Source of the DNA: Novipirellula herctigrandis
GTDB taxonomy: Bacteria; Planctomycetota; Planctomycetia; Pirellulales; Pirellulaceae
Direction of reading: 5' to 3'
Length of the DNA: 64,000 bases
Assembly (NCBI GenBank): GCA_007859835.1
Contig: SJPJ01000001.1
Location: 7,869,651 to 7,933,650, forward strand
Part shown: positions 1-8,844 of the stretch, piece after piece
How positions within the stretch are numbered: position 1 is the first letter of the stretch
Layout of the letters: each line of letters opens with the position of its first letter
Position numbers and translations under genes: made by a program
The notes under the pieces: generated by a model
The model's input: only the letters and a program-made list of their open reading frames with translations
What the model was told of the DNA's origin: nothing
Databases searched by the model: none

Positions 1-1
1 G

Positions 2-793
2 GAGATGCGGAAGTATGTGCGGTCATTGGGATACGACGTTGTTGCTTACGAGTCACCTGATCCGGTTCATGCGACGACCTTCGGTTCTGAGCAAAGTGGT
101 ATGCTCGACCAAAAGGGGCTAACTCGCTGGCTGACTTCTCTTGACAAGCCGATTGGAATTCTCGCTTGCAATGACATTCGCGCACAGCAATTACTCAACG
201 CCTGCCATGAAGGACATATCCAAGTTCCCGATGAGGTCGCCGTGGTCGGTGTTGATAACGACGATGTGATTTGTCCTTTGTGCCTTCCACCACTGACGAG
301 TGTCGAGCCGAGTACGAGTAGGATCGGGTATGAGGCTGCGGCGATGCTGGAACGTATGATGGGAGGTGAAGCGATTCCCGCAGAGACTACGCGGATTCCC
401 GCACGACGTATTGTCGTGCGAAGTTCCACGGACGCGATCCCGGTTGACGACGCTGAATTCGTCAAGGCATACCGAGTCATTCGCGAGAACGCCTGTCGAG
501 GAGTTTCCGTACAGGATGTCGCCGATGCAGTCCCCATGTCCCGACGTGCACTCGAACGTCGGATGCGAACTCACCTCGACCAATCGCCCGCAGATATGAT
601 TGCGTCCATTCGTCTGGCTCGAATCAAGGAATTGCTGGAGACCACCTCGCAGCCGCTGAAGCAGATTGCCAAGCTGACCGGATTCCATCACGACGAGCAC
701 ATGGCGAAATTTTTCAAGAAGCTCGCCGGAATCCCGCCGGGACAATACCGAAATAAACATCGCGTCGTGAACAGAAACTCAGCGGGCGATTAG
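2..793 (+). CDS. XylR-like transcriptional regulator, 3' part (5' end outside window)
   Basis: The frame is open to the first base, so the gene starts upstream. The 263 visible residues hold the end of a LacI/periplasmic-binding-type sensor domain (the stretch with VAVVGVDNDD and CLPPLTSVEPS is typical) followed by a C-terminal AraC-type double helix-turn-helix (about residues 155-250, with SRRALERR and IARIKELL-like helices). This architecture belongs to the XylR family of sugar-responsive activators. Known members bind xylose or related sugars and activate catabolic genes; the ligand here is unknown. The last residues (NSAGD) and the stop lie inside the first copy of a 23-bp tandem repeat, so the natural C-terminus may have been altered by the repeat. 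Confidence 0.85.
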   Translation, partial: EMRKYVRSLGYDVVAYESPDPVHATTFGSEQSGMLDQKGLTRWLTSLDKPIGILACNDIRAQQLLNACHEGHIQVPDEVAVVGVDNDDVICPLCLPPLTSVEPSTSRIGYEAAAMLERMMGGEAIPAETTRIPARRIVVRSSTDAIPVDDAEFVKAYRVIRENACRGVSVQDVADAVPMSRRALERRMRTHLDQSPADMIASIRLARIKELLETTSQPLKQIAKLTGFHHDEHMAKFFKKLAGIPPGQYRNKHRVVNRNSAGD

Positions 794-867
794 ACACTAA
801 CTCAGCCGGCGATTAGACACTAACTCAGCCGGCGATTAGACACTAACTCAGCCGGCGATTAGACACT
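776..867. repeat. 23-bp direct tandem repeat, 4 copies
   Basis: Four head-to-tail copies of a 23-bp unit (consensus aactcagccggcgattagac plus act) at 776-798, 799-821, 822-844 and 845-867. The first copy differs at one base; the other three are identical. The stop codon of the upstream regulator lies in copy 1, and a transposase remnant follows about 70 bp downstream. No hairpin or coding role is obvious. Confidence 0.95.
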
Positions 868-936
868 GTGAAATACTGTCATAAAAGCAACCGATATCCG
901 TGCATCTCAGCCAAACCAAAGTCCTTAACTTCAAAT

Positions 937-1230
937 GAACGTATCAAGTCGGTTCAAACGTCACCTCTTGAACAATACATGAACGCACTTCTCGAGCGAT
1001 TCTTTGGATCACTGAATTTCAAGAGCTTTGGTGGGCTAATTCTATTGGGTGAGAATGCAATAAGAAATTCTGTGAAGCAGTTTCTGGTTCATTACCACAA
1101 CGAACGTCCGCATCAAAGCTAAGGCAACGAGTTGATCGTGCTGATGCGCGAAAGGGTTGGTTGCAACAATGGGATCGAAACCACCGAAAGGCTCGGTGGT
1201 TTGCGCGGGGCGCATCGACGAGCGTCCTGA
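937..1230 (+). pseudogene. Integrase-type transposase, C-terminal remnant with an internal stop
   Basis: The reading frame gives NALLERFFGSL, then FLVHYHNERPHQS, a TAA at 1120-1122, and then in the same frame GNELIVL and ERLGG up to a TGA at 1228-1230. The ERFF, HYHNERPHQ and ERLGG motifs are those of the C-terminal end of rve/rve_3 integrase-core transposases common in planctomycetes. Only about the last 100 residues of a roughly 350-residue protein remain and the frame is interrupted, so it is a dead fragment. Fragments of the same family lie at 13.8 and 18.1 kb. Confidence 0.75.
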
Positions 1231-1648
1231 TGCCACCACCCGAATTCATGCTTCTCGCGTCGCGAGCAAGTATCCCGCGTGGACGCAACTGTAGACGTCC
1301 CTGAATTTGAGCCGCAATTTTTCCGCCAATTGGAAATGCGACCTGCCGTTTCGGCCGACAAACGGAAGCTTCTTGGAGATAAATGCCGCAAATTACGAGG
1401 CTAAGTACTCGTTCAAACTTTTTTACTACACGATCAATACGCAACGAGGGTGTCGCAAAATGGCAGTAAAATGTCGCAGGACTTCCTTGACTTAATGTTT
1501 CCAATCCGTGAAATTGGTACTAATGGATCGTTGTCTTTACAGTGGAGCTACCTCACCGAAGGCCGCATCACTACTTTCTTTTCCCTACGTTGATTCGATC
1601 TTTCCATTTCCTCTTTTCGATTCCTTTTTCTCTAGCAACCAATTTCCG
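1231..1648. other. Intergenic stretch, nothing recognised
   Basis: I see no convincing gene, repeat or RNA here. Short open frames on both strands show no family motifs. The last part is T-rich and leads into the small lipoprotein gene, so its promoter should lie here. Confidence 0.5.
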
Positions 1649-1843
1649 ATGAATGCATCTCGAGTTGTCGCACTGTTCGTTCTTGTACCCGTTCTCTCGT
1701 TTTGCCTCGTCGGGTGTGGCGGCTCCGGCTCGACCGAGTCCGTTTCCCAGGATGATTTGAGTAGTTACGTCGAGTCGATTCCTGAGGAGCACCGCTCAGC
1801 CACCGTCGACGGTGGCTTCGGAGACGATTACGTCAGCGAGTAA
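1649..1843 (+). CDS. Small lipoprotein next to DUF1559 genes
   Basis: A 64-residue protein with a lipoprotein signal peptide: short N-terminus, hydrophobic stretch [17 protein letters not shown] and lipobox LVGC followed by GGSGS. The remaining ~40 residues are acidic and have no known domain. The frame stays open 141 bp further upstream, but the ATG at 1649 places the signal peptide at the N-terminus and is preferred. A DUF1559 gene follows after 86 bp. Small lipoproteins beside DUF1559 genes are common in planctomycetes; their role is unknown. A second one lies at 4649. Confidence 0.75.
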   Translation: MNASRVVALFVLVPVLSFCLVGCGGSGSTESVSQDDLSSYVESIPEEHRSATVDGGFGDDYVSE

Positions 1844-1918
1844 CCATTTTTTTGTATCACAGCTTTCGCTGTTTTCGCGTTAGTATTTCAGATTTACTAT
1901 TTCACTTCCTCTTTTTCC

Positions 1919-1932
1919 AAGGTGATAAGATG
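1919..1932 (+). promoter_or_regulatory. Ribosome binding site of the first DUF1559 gene
   Basis: The sequence aaggtgataagatg precedes the start. An almost identical leader (gaggtgataagtaatg, 3291-3306) precedes the second DUF1559 gene. The shared leader decides the ATG at 1930 against the longer open frame. Confidence 0.6.
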
Positions 1933-3150
1933 AGAACTTTTAGAATGCGCCCCGGCTTTACGCTGGTGGAGCTACTTGTTGTGATCGCTATTATTGGCGT
2001 TCTAGTTGGCTTGTTGCTGCCAGCGGTGCAAGCGGCACGTGAGGCAGCACGCCGCATGAGTTGTAGCAACAACGTCAAGCAGCTCGGATTGGCAGTCCAC
2101 AATTACCACTCGGCCTATCAACAGCTCCCGATGCAATCGGGTGGTACCGCGGGCTTGAACACCCCCAACCCGGAGACGGATGTGGCGGGGGGCCATAACC
2201 GATATCGCTTAAGCTGGCTCGTTGGCTTGACGCCATTTTTCGAGCAACAAGCGTTATGGGAGCAGATTTCGAATCCCTTGGATCCTAACGGCGACGGCGT
2301 GGCTCCTTTTTTTCCACCGATGGGGCCTTCACCAGCTAGAACTCTTACCGACCATGCAGCGAGCCGTTACGAACCGTGGTTGACGGACATTCCGACACTG
2401 CGGTGTCCAAGCGATCCCGGAGATGGCTTGCCAGCTCAAGGACGAACCAACTATGCCGCGTGCCAGGGTGATGCACTTCATCACCAGGTTCTTGGGCACA
2501 TGAACAACGACCGAGGAGTACTCGAGAACAGTTCGAATTGGGAAAGAAATGCAGGCTTCGCATGCCGTGGAGTATTTCGTTCGCGTTGGGCCAGAGTGTT
2601 CCGAGACATAGAGGACGGTACGTCCAACACGATCATGGCTGCTGAAATCAACACCGACCTTGGCGATAACCATGTAACGACTCGTCCAGTCCATGCGATC
2701 GGTATGGATCTGCGTCAATCAACGGGTGTTGCGGTTTTTTGTGAACAGTTTGTCGACCCAAGTCGTCCACAGTTCTGGAATCCATCGTCGGCTCCCTTTA
2801 CGACGATTGCCAACAACGAGGACCGTCGTGGCTACAGGTGGGCCTATGGACGTCCCCTCTATACCGGAATGTCAACGATCAATCCGCCAAACAAGCCAAT
2901 CTGCATGAACGGGGACAATCATGTCACTGATGGTCTTCTGCCCCCCAGCAGTCGTCACCAAGGTGGCTGTCACGTCCTCATGGCTGATGGAGCAGTAAAG
3001 TTCATCACTGATTCTATCGAGTCAGGAGATCAGTCAGGTGGAAAATGCACATGGTGGAGGCACAACGATTGGGGCGAAACGAGCGATTTCGGACTCTGGG
3101 GTGCCTTGGGCACAATTAATTGTGACGAAACAATTAATGTGGAACTTTAA
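1930..3150 (+). CDS. DUF1559 pilin-like protein
   Basis: A 406-residue protein. The N-terminus carries a type IV pilin/pseudopilin methylation motif ([19 protein letters not shown]), a single hydrophobic helix that would be cut by a prepilin peptidase at the Gly-Phe bond. The helix is followed by [14 protein letters not shown] and the DUF1559 (SBP_bac_10-like) domain, ending in the typical motif with [19 protein letters not shown]1559 proteins form very large families in planctomycetes and are thought to be surface or pseudopilus-like proteins; the exact role is unknown. The start is fixed by the leader aaggtgataag. A paralogue follows at 3304. Confidence 0.93.
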   Translation: MRTFRMRPGFTLVELLVVIAIIGVLVGLLLPAVQAAREAARRMSCSNNVKQLGLAVHNYHSAYQQLPMQSGGTAGLNTPNPETDVAGGHNRYRLSWLVGLTPFFEQQALWEQISNPLDPNGDGVAPFFPPMGPSPARTLTDHAASRYEPWLTDIPTLRCPSDPGDGLPAQGRTNYAACQGDALHHQVLGHMNNDRGVLENSSNWERNAGFACRGVFRSRWARVFRDIEDGTSNTIMAAEINTDLGDNHVTTRPVHAIGMDLRQSTGVAVFCEQFVDPSRPQFWNPSSAPFTTIANNEDRRGYRWAYGRPLYTGMSTINPPNKPICMNGDNHVTDGLLPPSSRHQGGCHVLMADGAVKFITDSIESGDQSGGKCTWWRHNDWGETSDFGLWGALGTINCDETINVEL

Positions 3151-3290
3151 TCGAGGCTGACGGTTTCGTACCGGATGAAAGCTGCCCTTGTTCGTTTTTT
3201 CGGCTTGGGCGTTACAGCAAATAGAATTTGTTTTTGAGGATTTTGTCCTTAACTTCTTCGAATAATCTGAGCCCATCTAAAATTTTTTCA

Positions 3291-3306
3291 GAGGTGATAA
3301 GTAATG
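3291..3306 (+). promoter_or_regulatory. Ribosome binding site of the second DUF1559 gene
   Basis: The sequence gaggtgataagtaatg shares its core ggtgataag with the leader of the upstream paralogue. It follows a T-rich run (aattttttca). Confidence 0.6.
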
Positions 3307-4518
3307 TTTAAAAGAAAACGAAGCCACGGTTTCACACTCGTTGAATTGCTGGTCGTGATAGCCATTATTGGTGTATTGGTTGGATTGCTGTTACCAGCAG
3401 TCCAGTCTGCCCGGGAAGCTGCTAGGCGGATGGCCTGCAGTAATAACTTCAAGCAAATCGGCTTGGGGATTCATAACTACCATTCCGCGTATAATATGCT
3501 GCCGAAGCAGGGTACTGGTACCGGTAATGGTGGTGCAGGCTTGTCTTGGTGGAGGGGGCACAACGATTTCAATAACTACCGATTGAGCATGTTGGTGGGA
3601 CTCTTGCCGTTCATTGAACAGCAAGCTACGTGGGAACAGATCGTTAATCCAAACGGGTTAAACACAGACGGCTCAGTCAGGAGCCCATCGTGGAATCCAA
3701 TGGGGCCAACCCCAGACCGGGCGAATTATGCACCATGGGTCACCGAGTCTCCTACCTACCGATGCCCGAGCGATCCTGGACGAGGTCGACCAGCTCTCGC
3801 ACGCACCAACTACGCTGCGTGCCTTGGGGACGCAACCTACAATACGAGCTTTGGTACCTGGAATGACAATCGAACGGATCCCACTGCGCGAAGTGCAGAC
3901 TCAAGATCCACCCATCGCGGATTCTTCAAGCCATTTGCTGAAAATCCATCAAGGTTTAGGGACGTATTGGACGGGTTGGCCAACACGATCGCGATGGGAG
4001 AGATCGCGACATACATTCAGGACAAGGACAAGCGAACGGTCTTGTCTGGGCGAAACCTGACCGGTGGAAACGTGAATGGTAACAACGTAAATATTCGAGA
4101 GAACCCAAACCTTTGTGCGGAGCACGCACAGGGTATCGATCCTACCAAGCCGATGCGATGGCAAAGAGATACGAGGCAATCCCAAGCTCGGGGTTACCGA
4201 TGGGCATGTGCGAAGCCTATCTACACAGCCTGCTTTACTATCCTTCCTCCTAACCGAGAGTATTGCTCACGTACCAACGGAAATGACCTGGACGGAATCG
4301 CCACGATGTCCAGTAAGCATGTCGGTGGTTGTCATGTTCTGATGGGAGACGGAGCTGTTCGCTTTGTTACCGACGCGATTGAGGCTGGTGATTCAACTGC
4401 TGGTCAAGTTTGGTCCGGTGGAACCGGCGTTAGGGCTCCTGGTAATAGGAGCCCCTATGGCCTTTGGGGTGCTTTGGGAACCCGTGCCGTAAAAGAAGTC
4501 ATCGACGAAGACTTCTAA
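3304..4518 (+). CDS. DUF1559 pilin-like protein (paralogue)
   Basis: A 404-residue protein with the same build as its upstream neighbour: N-terminal [19 protein letters not shown] pilin helix, [14 protein letters not shown], and a C-terminal motif [20 protein letters not shown]. Both copies contain the segments YRLS, LVGL and CPSDPG in the same order, so they come from a duplication. The middle parts differ in length and content (for example the insert around [18 protein letters not shown]). A strong hairpin terminator follows 26 bp after the stop, which ends this transcription unit. Confidence 0.93.
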   Translation: MFKRKRSHGFTLVELLVVIAIIGVLVGLLLPAVQSAREAARRMACSNNFKQIGLGIHNYHSAYNMLPKQGTGTGNGGAGLSWWRGHNDFNNYRLSMLVGLLPFIEQQATWEQIVNPNGLNTDGSVRSPSWNPMGPTPDRANYAPWVTESPTYRCPSDPGRGRPALARTNYAACLGDATYNTSFGTWNDNRTDPTARSADSRSTHRGFFKPFAENPSRFRDVLDGLANTIAMGEIATYIQDKDKRTVLSGRNLTGGNVNGNNVNIRENPNLCAEHAQGIDPTKPMRWQRDTRQSQARGYRWACAKPIYTACFTILPPNREYCSRTNGNDLDGIATMSSKHVGGCHVLMGDGAVRFVTDAIEAGDSTAGQVWSGGTGVRAPGNRSPYGLWGALGTRAVKEVIDEDF

Positions 4519-4544
4519 AAGGCCCTATTGTTGAGCTTTCGATC

Positions 4545-4580
4545 GCACCACTGAGGACTGCTCTTCAGTGGTGCTTTTTT
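4545..4580 (+). terminator. Rho-independent terminator after the DUF1559 pair
   Basis: A perfect 10-bp stem, gcaccactga pairing with tcagtggtgc, with a 10-base loop, followed directly by six T residues. It lies 27 bp after the stop of the second DUF1559 gene. Confidence 0.9.
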
Positions 4581-4648
4581 CTACTTGAAAATTTGCCGTA
4601 ATTCACTTCACACTCACTTAGTTTGTTGATTCTTTTGGGAGACTTGGA

Positions 4649-4837
4649 ATGCTTCGATCCAGTTTGTTCGTTTTGCTGCTGTCACTGTCCGTGTCAACTC
4701 TGGTTGGTTGTGGCGATAGCGAAAGCACGTCCGGCGGTACCAATACTTTTGCCGATATGACAGCCGAAGATTGGGCAGAATACAATGCAGAGCAGGAAAG
4801 GATCGAACAAGAATCCGCTAAGGCGATGGAGGAATAG
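4649..4837 (+). CDS. Small lipoprotein next to DUF1559 genes
   Basis: A 62-residue protein with a lipoprotein signal peptide (hydrophobic LFVLLLSLSVSTLVG, lipobox LVGC followed by GDSES). The mature part is short and acidic, ending EQERIEQESAKAMEE, probably a helix. It lies behind the terminator of the DUF1559 pair, so it has its own promoter. It mirrors the lipoprotein at 1649, giving the order lipoprotein, DUF1559, DUF1559, lipoprotein. Function unknown. Confidence 0.7.
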   Translation: MLRSSLFVLLLSLSVSTLVGCGDSESTSGGTNTFADMTAEDWAEYNAEQERIEQESAKAMEE

Positions 4838-4970
4838 TGATCCAAGGAAGAGTGAATCACGCGAGCGTTATTGCCCTCCGCCCTCATCTGATCACTGCGC
4901 GACGTGCCGAGTTACCCGTCTCAAAAGCGAGTCAGGAGCTGTTGCTCTAGTCGCTCGACATTTTTGCGCC

Positions 4971-5060
4971 GTGTCTGCATTGGGCGGTGTCTGCATTGGG
5001 CGGTGTCTGCATTGGGCGGTGTCTGCATTCGGCTTTGTCTGCTTTGGGCGGTGTCTGCAC
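4971..5060. repeat. 16-bp tandem repeat, about 5.5 copies
   Basis: Head-to-tail copies of gtgtctgcattgggcg at 4971, 4987 and 5003 are identical. Copies at 5019 and 5035 are diverged, and a partial copy begins at 5051. The repeat sits between a small lipoprotein gene and a stretch of broken genes. Confidence 0.95.
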
Positions 5061-5166
5061 AACCTGCGCTGCAGTTTGGTGGTAATGCCGCTCACTCTAA
5101 CGCTGCAGGCGTCGCCGGCTCTCTCCGTTTCTTCCTGGTGAGGGGCTTCTTCAGTTTTTGTCGTTG

Positions 5167-5238
5167 CCTGCTTGAGACGCAAGGCCTGCTTGAGACGCAA
5201 GGCCTGCTTGAGACGCAAGGCCTGCTTGAGACGCAAGA
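5167..5238. repeat. 18-bp tandem repeat, 4 copies
   Basis: Four head-to-tail copies of cctgcttgagacgcaagg at 5167, 5185, 5203 and 5221; only the last base of the fourth differs. Because the unit is a multiple of three, long open frames run across it on both strands (for example a repeated LRLKQA on the minus strand), but these show no protein family and are probably not genes. Confidence 0.95.
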
Positions 5239-5310
5239 AGCCCAGCTGGGGTTGTCTCTTCCTCGTGACCTGCGGCTTCTGTCGATAGACGTTCGTGGCC
5301 TTCACGCAGC

Positions 5311-5473
5311 ATCGTCGCAGTACTGCTGTTCCTGACTCATCCATTGACGATCGCCCTTTGTGCCGAAAACTCCGGTTCATCCCATTTTCCTAATGTCGGC
5401 TTCATCTTTGCAGATGACCTCGGATATGATTTCAAAGGCTGGAAATACTTCGACCAACTCATCAACGCCACTT
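5311..5473 (+). pseudogene. Sulfatase N-terminal scrap
   Basis: The frame reads through a signal-peptide-like stretch (LLFLTHPLTIALCAEN) into PNVGFIFADDLGYDFKG, which matches the first strand and first metal-binding aspartates (the ADDLGY motif) of type I sulfatases. It has no start codon in a sensible place and ends at a TGA at about 5471, some 25 residues after the motif. The catalytic Cys motif and the rest are missing. The adjoining sequence is a piece of a different gene. Confidence 0.65.
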
Positions 5474-5641
5474 GAAGCAAGGCAGCGTATTCGCGAGTTA
5501 ACACCGTTGGGTTATATGGAGCGTCCAGAAGACATCTACGGAACGATCCTGTTCCTCGCATCGGTTGCTTCGAACTAGGTGACCGGCCACGAACGGCTAG
5601 TGGACGGTGCCCACACGCACAACTCGAGGCTTGTTCCGTAA
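5474..5641 (+). pseudogene. Short-chain dehydrogenase C-terminal scrap
   Basis: The frame reads RIRELTPLGYMERPEDIYG, then TILFLASVASN, a TAG, and then VTGHERLVDG before a TAA. This is the C-terminal end of classical SDR oxidoreductases (usual pattern TPLGRMGRPEDI, FLASDASSYVTGH, VDGG). The internal TAG stands exactly where family members usually have Tyr. Only the last 50 residues remain, joined to a sulfatase start in another frame, so this is a recombinational junction. Confidence 0.7.
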
Positions 5642-5800
5642 GGCAGAGTTGTGCCGCCGCGCGTCAGCCCGAAAGAGGAAGTGGTTCAGCTGAAAAAAGA
5701 TTTCAGGGACATGGATGTCGAATTCGACAAAAACGGGATCAACGAAGAATTACATCCCGAAATCGCCGATGCCTTCAAGGGCATGCTGGGAATCGAGTAG
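5642..5800 (+). pseudogene. Unidentified gene fragment
   Basis: In the same frame as the preceding SDR scrap, an open stretch of 52 codons reads PKEEVVQLKKDFRDMDVEFD, KNGINEELHPEIADAFKG and ends at a TAG. The composition is protein-like and acidic, but there is no start codon of its own next to it and I cannot name the family. Confidence 0.3.
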
Positions 5801-5945
5801 AACAACAACGCGCCGAGCCGCAAATAATCGATTTTGCGTCGGCTTGAAAGGAAGTCGAACAAATCGCTTCTTAGAACGTTTGCGGCATTGGCACGGATGC
5901 ATTCTCGTGTGTCCAGAACTACCTGCCATATATAATGACGCTCTC

Positions 5946-6140
5946 ATGAAACTACTGACAAACATACTGCTGAGTATCGTTTCCGCTAGCACGCTCTGCG
6001 CTGGAAGCGATGCGTTGGGGAAACCCAAAAGACCGGCCTTTAAGTCGGTTTGGATCGATACGCGGGAGTTCTGAGACTTGCGTGTGACGCTCGATATCAA
6101 GAACGAACAGGCCGAAATCACCTTGGAGAAGACGGAATGA
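5946..6140 (+). pseudogene. Remnant of a small secreted protein with an internal TGA
   Basis: An ATG at 5946 opens a frame with a signal peptide (LLTNILLSIVSASTLCAG), followed by KPKRPAFKSVWIDTREF, a TGA at 6072-6074, and then in the same frame DLRVTLDIKNEQAEITLEK to a TGA at 6138. That last stop overlaps the ATG of the fucosidase gene (ATGA). The overlap suggests the remnant was once the upstream partner in an operon. The family is not recognised; the reading through the stop is my inference. Confidence 0.45.
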
Positions 6141-7984
6141 GTGAAAGAAGCTCGGAAAAACAGTGCAGCATGGTCAGCGCTAGCGGGATGCTCTCGCTGG
6201 CATCTTTCGTTTGCCTCGCGACGCTAACGAATGCCAATGCGGTGGAAGTCCAGCGTACCGACAACCATTGGGTCGTGCTGGAAACCACTAATGCCCTTCA
6301 TGCCGACGGACGTCTGTCCTGGGATTTCGAACTCAAGCACCCGGGCCGGTACGTTGTTCAGGTTATTAGTACAGGACCGTTTTCACTAGCCACCGTTGAG
6401 GTGGCCGGCGAACAGCTCAAGGAGGTGCTGAAGGATAGTTTCGTGATTGAAGCCGGCACAGTGTCGGACTTCAAAAACAGTGTCACCTTCAATGAAACGG
6501 GCCAACACCGTCTAACCATTGAGACAGCGGCTGCGTTGAAACAGGTGCGGATCGTTCCACATTTCAGCAATAGCTTGGGCTCAGGCAAGTTTGACAATCA
6601 GTGGCTGACCATGCACCGATCCAAGGAAAAGCAGAACGCCATGGCGTGGTTCAAACAGGCCAAGTTCGGCATGTTTATCCACTGGGGTCTCTACTCGCAG
6701 GCAGGTGGTATTTGGAAGGGTACTCGCATCGAGAAATCTCCCTATCCAGGACCGCGCGTGGCAGAATGGCTGATGTCAACTTTCCAGATCCCCCGCGCCG
6801 AATACGGAGAACTGGCTAAGACCTTCTGTCCCGATAAATCCTTTGCCACAAACATTGCTCGGCTCGCCAAAAGTGCCGGCATGAAGTACGTGGTCATCAC
6901 CTCGAAGCATCATGACGGTTTTGCTTTATTCGATTCCGCCTGTTCAGACTTTGACATCATGGACGCAACACCCTACAAGGCCAACGCCATCAAGGAGCTT
7001 TACGAGGCTTGTTTGGCTGAGGGATTGGAGTTTGGCGTCTACTATTCGCATGGTAACGACTGGCGTGATGGAGCCGACGGCAATTTCGCCAACGTTAAAA
7101 GACGCAATGACGCTTTAGGAATCTACACGCATCCTCAAGGCAAGAATCGCTGGGATCCAAGTCCCAACACTCACGCAGAGTATCTCGAAAGCAAGGCATA
7201 TCCGCAGATCGCGGAGCTGCTGAAAATGATGCCGCGACTGCGGTTGATCTGGTTCGACGGTGACGGTTTGGTTACCGAAGAACAATCGTTCCGCTTTTAC
7301 AAGCTTGTTTACGATCTCAATCCGAATGTCCTCGTCAACCGTCGGGTGGGGCATGGCTTCGGTGACTATCTCGATGCCGGCGACAACAAGATTCCTTCGG
7401 CTTCCGACAACCTCGTCAAGTATTGGGAAACCTGCGGAACGACCAACAACTCGTGGGGTTTCAAGTCCTACGACGACGATTGGAAAAGCACTCGAGAGCT
7501 GCTTTACTACTTCATCGACATCGCTTCCAAAGGCGGGAACTACCTACTGAACGTCGGTCCCGACGGCAAGGGGCATGTGCCCAAAGCGAGTGCCGATGGA
7601 CTGCGTGCCATGGGGGCCTGGTTGAAGGTCAATGGCGATGCGATCTATGGCACATCTCGTTGGAAAGTTCTCCACGAAGGCGCCGATGAAACTCTTCTTG
7701 AGGGGACCGGTCACCGTGCCGCGAAAGGCTTTAGCCGGGAATTTGGCACCGAAGATTTCTGGTTCACCGCGAAGGACAACCGTGTCTATGCCATTTCGCT
7801 CGTTGCCGCTGGTGACACCGTGCGCATCCGCTCGTTGAACAAAAACGCAGGCACTGTCAAACGTGTGCGCCTAGTTGGCGACGATCGTCCGTTAATCTGG
7901 AAACAAACCGCCACTGAATTGGAACTCGACTTCCGAGGAGTGGAAACGACCGAGAACGGATTCGCAATTGAAGTTCTCTTTTGA
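6137..7984 (+). CDS. GH29 alpha-L-fucosidase
   Basis: A 615-residue secreted enzyme that releases alpha-L-fucose. After a signal peptide (hydrophobic part LSLASFVCLATLTNANA) comes a ~120-residue beta-rich region with a probable carbohydrate-binding role, then the GH29 barrel: FGMFIHWGLYS, MKYVVITSKHHDGFALF, EFGVYYSHGNDW and RLIWFDGDG, where Asp374 of WFDG is the expected nucleophile. The C-terminal part is a beta-sandwich as usual in the family. The ATG at 6137 is chosen over the longer frame because it puts the signal peptide near the N-terminus and overlaps the preceding stop. Two other GH29 enzymes lie in the right-hand cluster, so this copy may serve the same substrate from a separate promoter. 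Confidence 0.93.
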   Translation: MSERSSEKQCSMVSASGMLSLASFVCLATLTNANAVEVQRTDNHWVVLETTNALHADGRLSWDFELKHPGRYVVQVISTGPFSLATVEVAGEQLKEVLKDSFVIEAGTVSDFKNSVTFNETGQHRLTIETAAALKQVRIVPHFSNSLGSGKFDNQWLTMHRSKEKQNAMAWFKQAKFGMFIHWGLYSQAGGIWKGTRIEKSPYPGPRVAEWLMSTFQIPRAEYGELAKTFCPDKSFATNIARLAKSAGMKYVVITSKHHDGFALFDSACSDFDIMDATPYKANAIKELYEACLAEGLEFGVYYSHGNDWRDGADGNFANVKRRNDALGIYTHPQGKNRWDPSPNTHAEYLESKAYPQIAELLKMMPRLRLIWFDGDGLVTEEQSFRFYKLVYDLNPNVLVNRRVGHGFGDYLDAGDNKIPSASDNLVKYWETCGTTNNSWGFKSYDDDWKSTRELLYYFIDIASKGGNYLLNVGPDGKGHVPKASADGLRAMGAWLKVNGDAIYGTSRWKVLHEGADETLLEGTGHRAAKGFSREFGTEDFWFTAKDNRVYAISLVAAGDTVRIRSLNKNAGTVKRVRLVGDDRPLIWKQTATELELDFRGVETTENGFAIEVLF

Positions 7985-8289
7985 AAATTGAAGATAGAAG
8001 TTTATAGCACCGCCCAATCCGCCATGGCTGCCGACGCGACGTCTCGTAATCTTTTCGAAAACGCGAGGTCACAGACGCTCCGAACAAACATCTGTTTCGG
8101 TCGCATACTGACTGCGGTCACTTTCACCACCACGCCTTCGCACAGGAGCACACAGGAATTGTCGCCCAAGCAACGCGACAGGATCGTGACGCACGGCTAC
8201 GGTGGTGGAACTCCGCACGCTTTGGAATGTTTGTCGATTAGGGAGTCTATTCGGCTATCCGTCGCGGTAGGGACGTGTTTCGATCAGGC
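7985..8289. other. Intergenic stretch between convergent genes, nothing recognised
   Basis: The fucosidase and the FKBP gene converge here. I see no gene, repeat or clear terminator hairpin. Confidence 0.4.
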
Positions 8290-8844
8290 CTAGTTGACAC
8301 TCACGAGTTCGACGATGAAGTGAAGGTTCGAGTGTGCAGGAATGGAGCCCGGGGAACCGCGTTCGCCGTAGCCGAGCCTGGAGGGTACCCAAAGTTCGAT
8401 CATGCCGCCCTCACCAACGAGTTGCATTCCTTCCGTCCAACCATCGATCACATTCCGCAAGGGAAAGCTTGTCGGTTCACCTCGCTCATAAGAGCTGTCG
8501 AATACTTTCCCACTATTGAGCCAGCCGCGATAGTTGACGGTTACCGTGCTGGCGTCCGTTGGCTTTTCGCCGTCGGTATTTCGCAGAATCCGATACTTCA
8601 ATCCTGAATCGGTTGTTGAAAACTCCGGCGCGGTATCCGCATCCATCGCACCCGTTCCGGCTTGAAGTTCAGGCTTGTCCACAAACGTTAATGGTTTCCA
8701 CGTTGCCGTTGGGGTATCCGAGGTTGCCAGCTCTGAAGAAATGTCCGGGCTGGGTGTCATGTCTGGGCTGGGTTTCGCAGTGGAGCGACACCCCGGAACC
8801 ATGAATACGAAGCTCAATAGACACCACGGCAACCAAATTTTCAT
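8290..8844 (-). CDS. FKBP-type peptidyl-prolyl isomerase, lipoprotein
   Basis: A 184-residue protein with a lipoprotein signal (LLSFVFMVPGC, Cys19), a Ser/Pro/Thr-rich linker, and a C-terminal FKBP domain (about residues 80-184) with VNYRGWL, GKVFDSSYERG, VIDGWTEGMQLVGEGG, RLGYGERG and IPAHSNLHFIVELV. FKBPs catalyse cis-trans isomerisation of prolyl bonds and help fold secreted proteins; this one should be anchored in a membrane facing the periplasmic side. The start at 8844 puts the lipobox in place; the open frame extends 40 codons further upstream without support. It is a single gene with no operon partner. Confidence 0.92.
   Translation of the reverse strand: MKIWLPWCLLSFVFMVPGCRSTAKPSPDMTPSPDISSELATSDTPTATWKPLTFVDKPELQAGTGAMDADTAPEFSTTDSGLKYRILRNTDGEKPTDASTVTVNYRGWLNSGKVFDSSYERGEPTSFPLRNVIDGWTEGMQLVGEGGMIELWVPSRLGYGERGSPGSIPAHSNLHFIVELVSVN

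Noticed and set aside
776-867. Possible CRISPR array
   Set aside because: The four copies are directly adjacent with no spacers, and there are no cas genes in the window.
4892-5380. Long minus-strand open frame with repeated LRLKQA and Thr/Ala/Asp/Gln-rich units
   Set aside because: It is produced by in-phase tandem repeats (the 18-bp unit) and a second, 16-bp repeat. It has no signal, start context or family motif.
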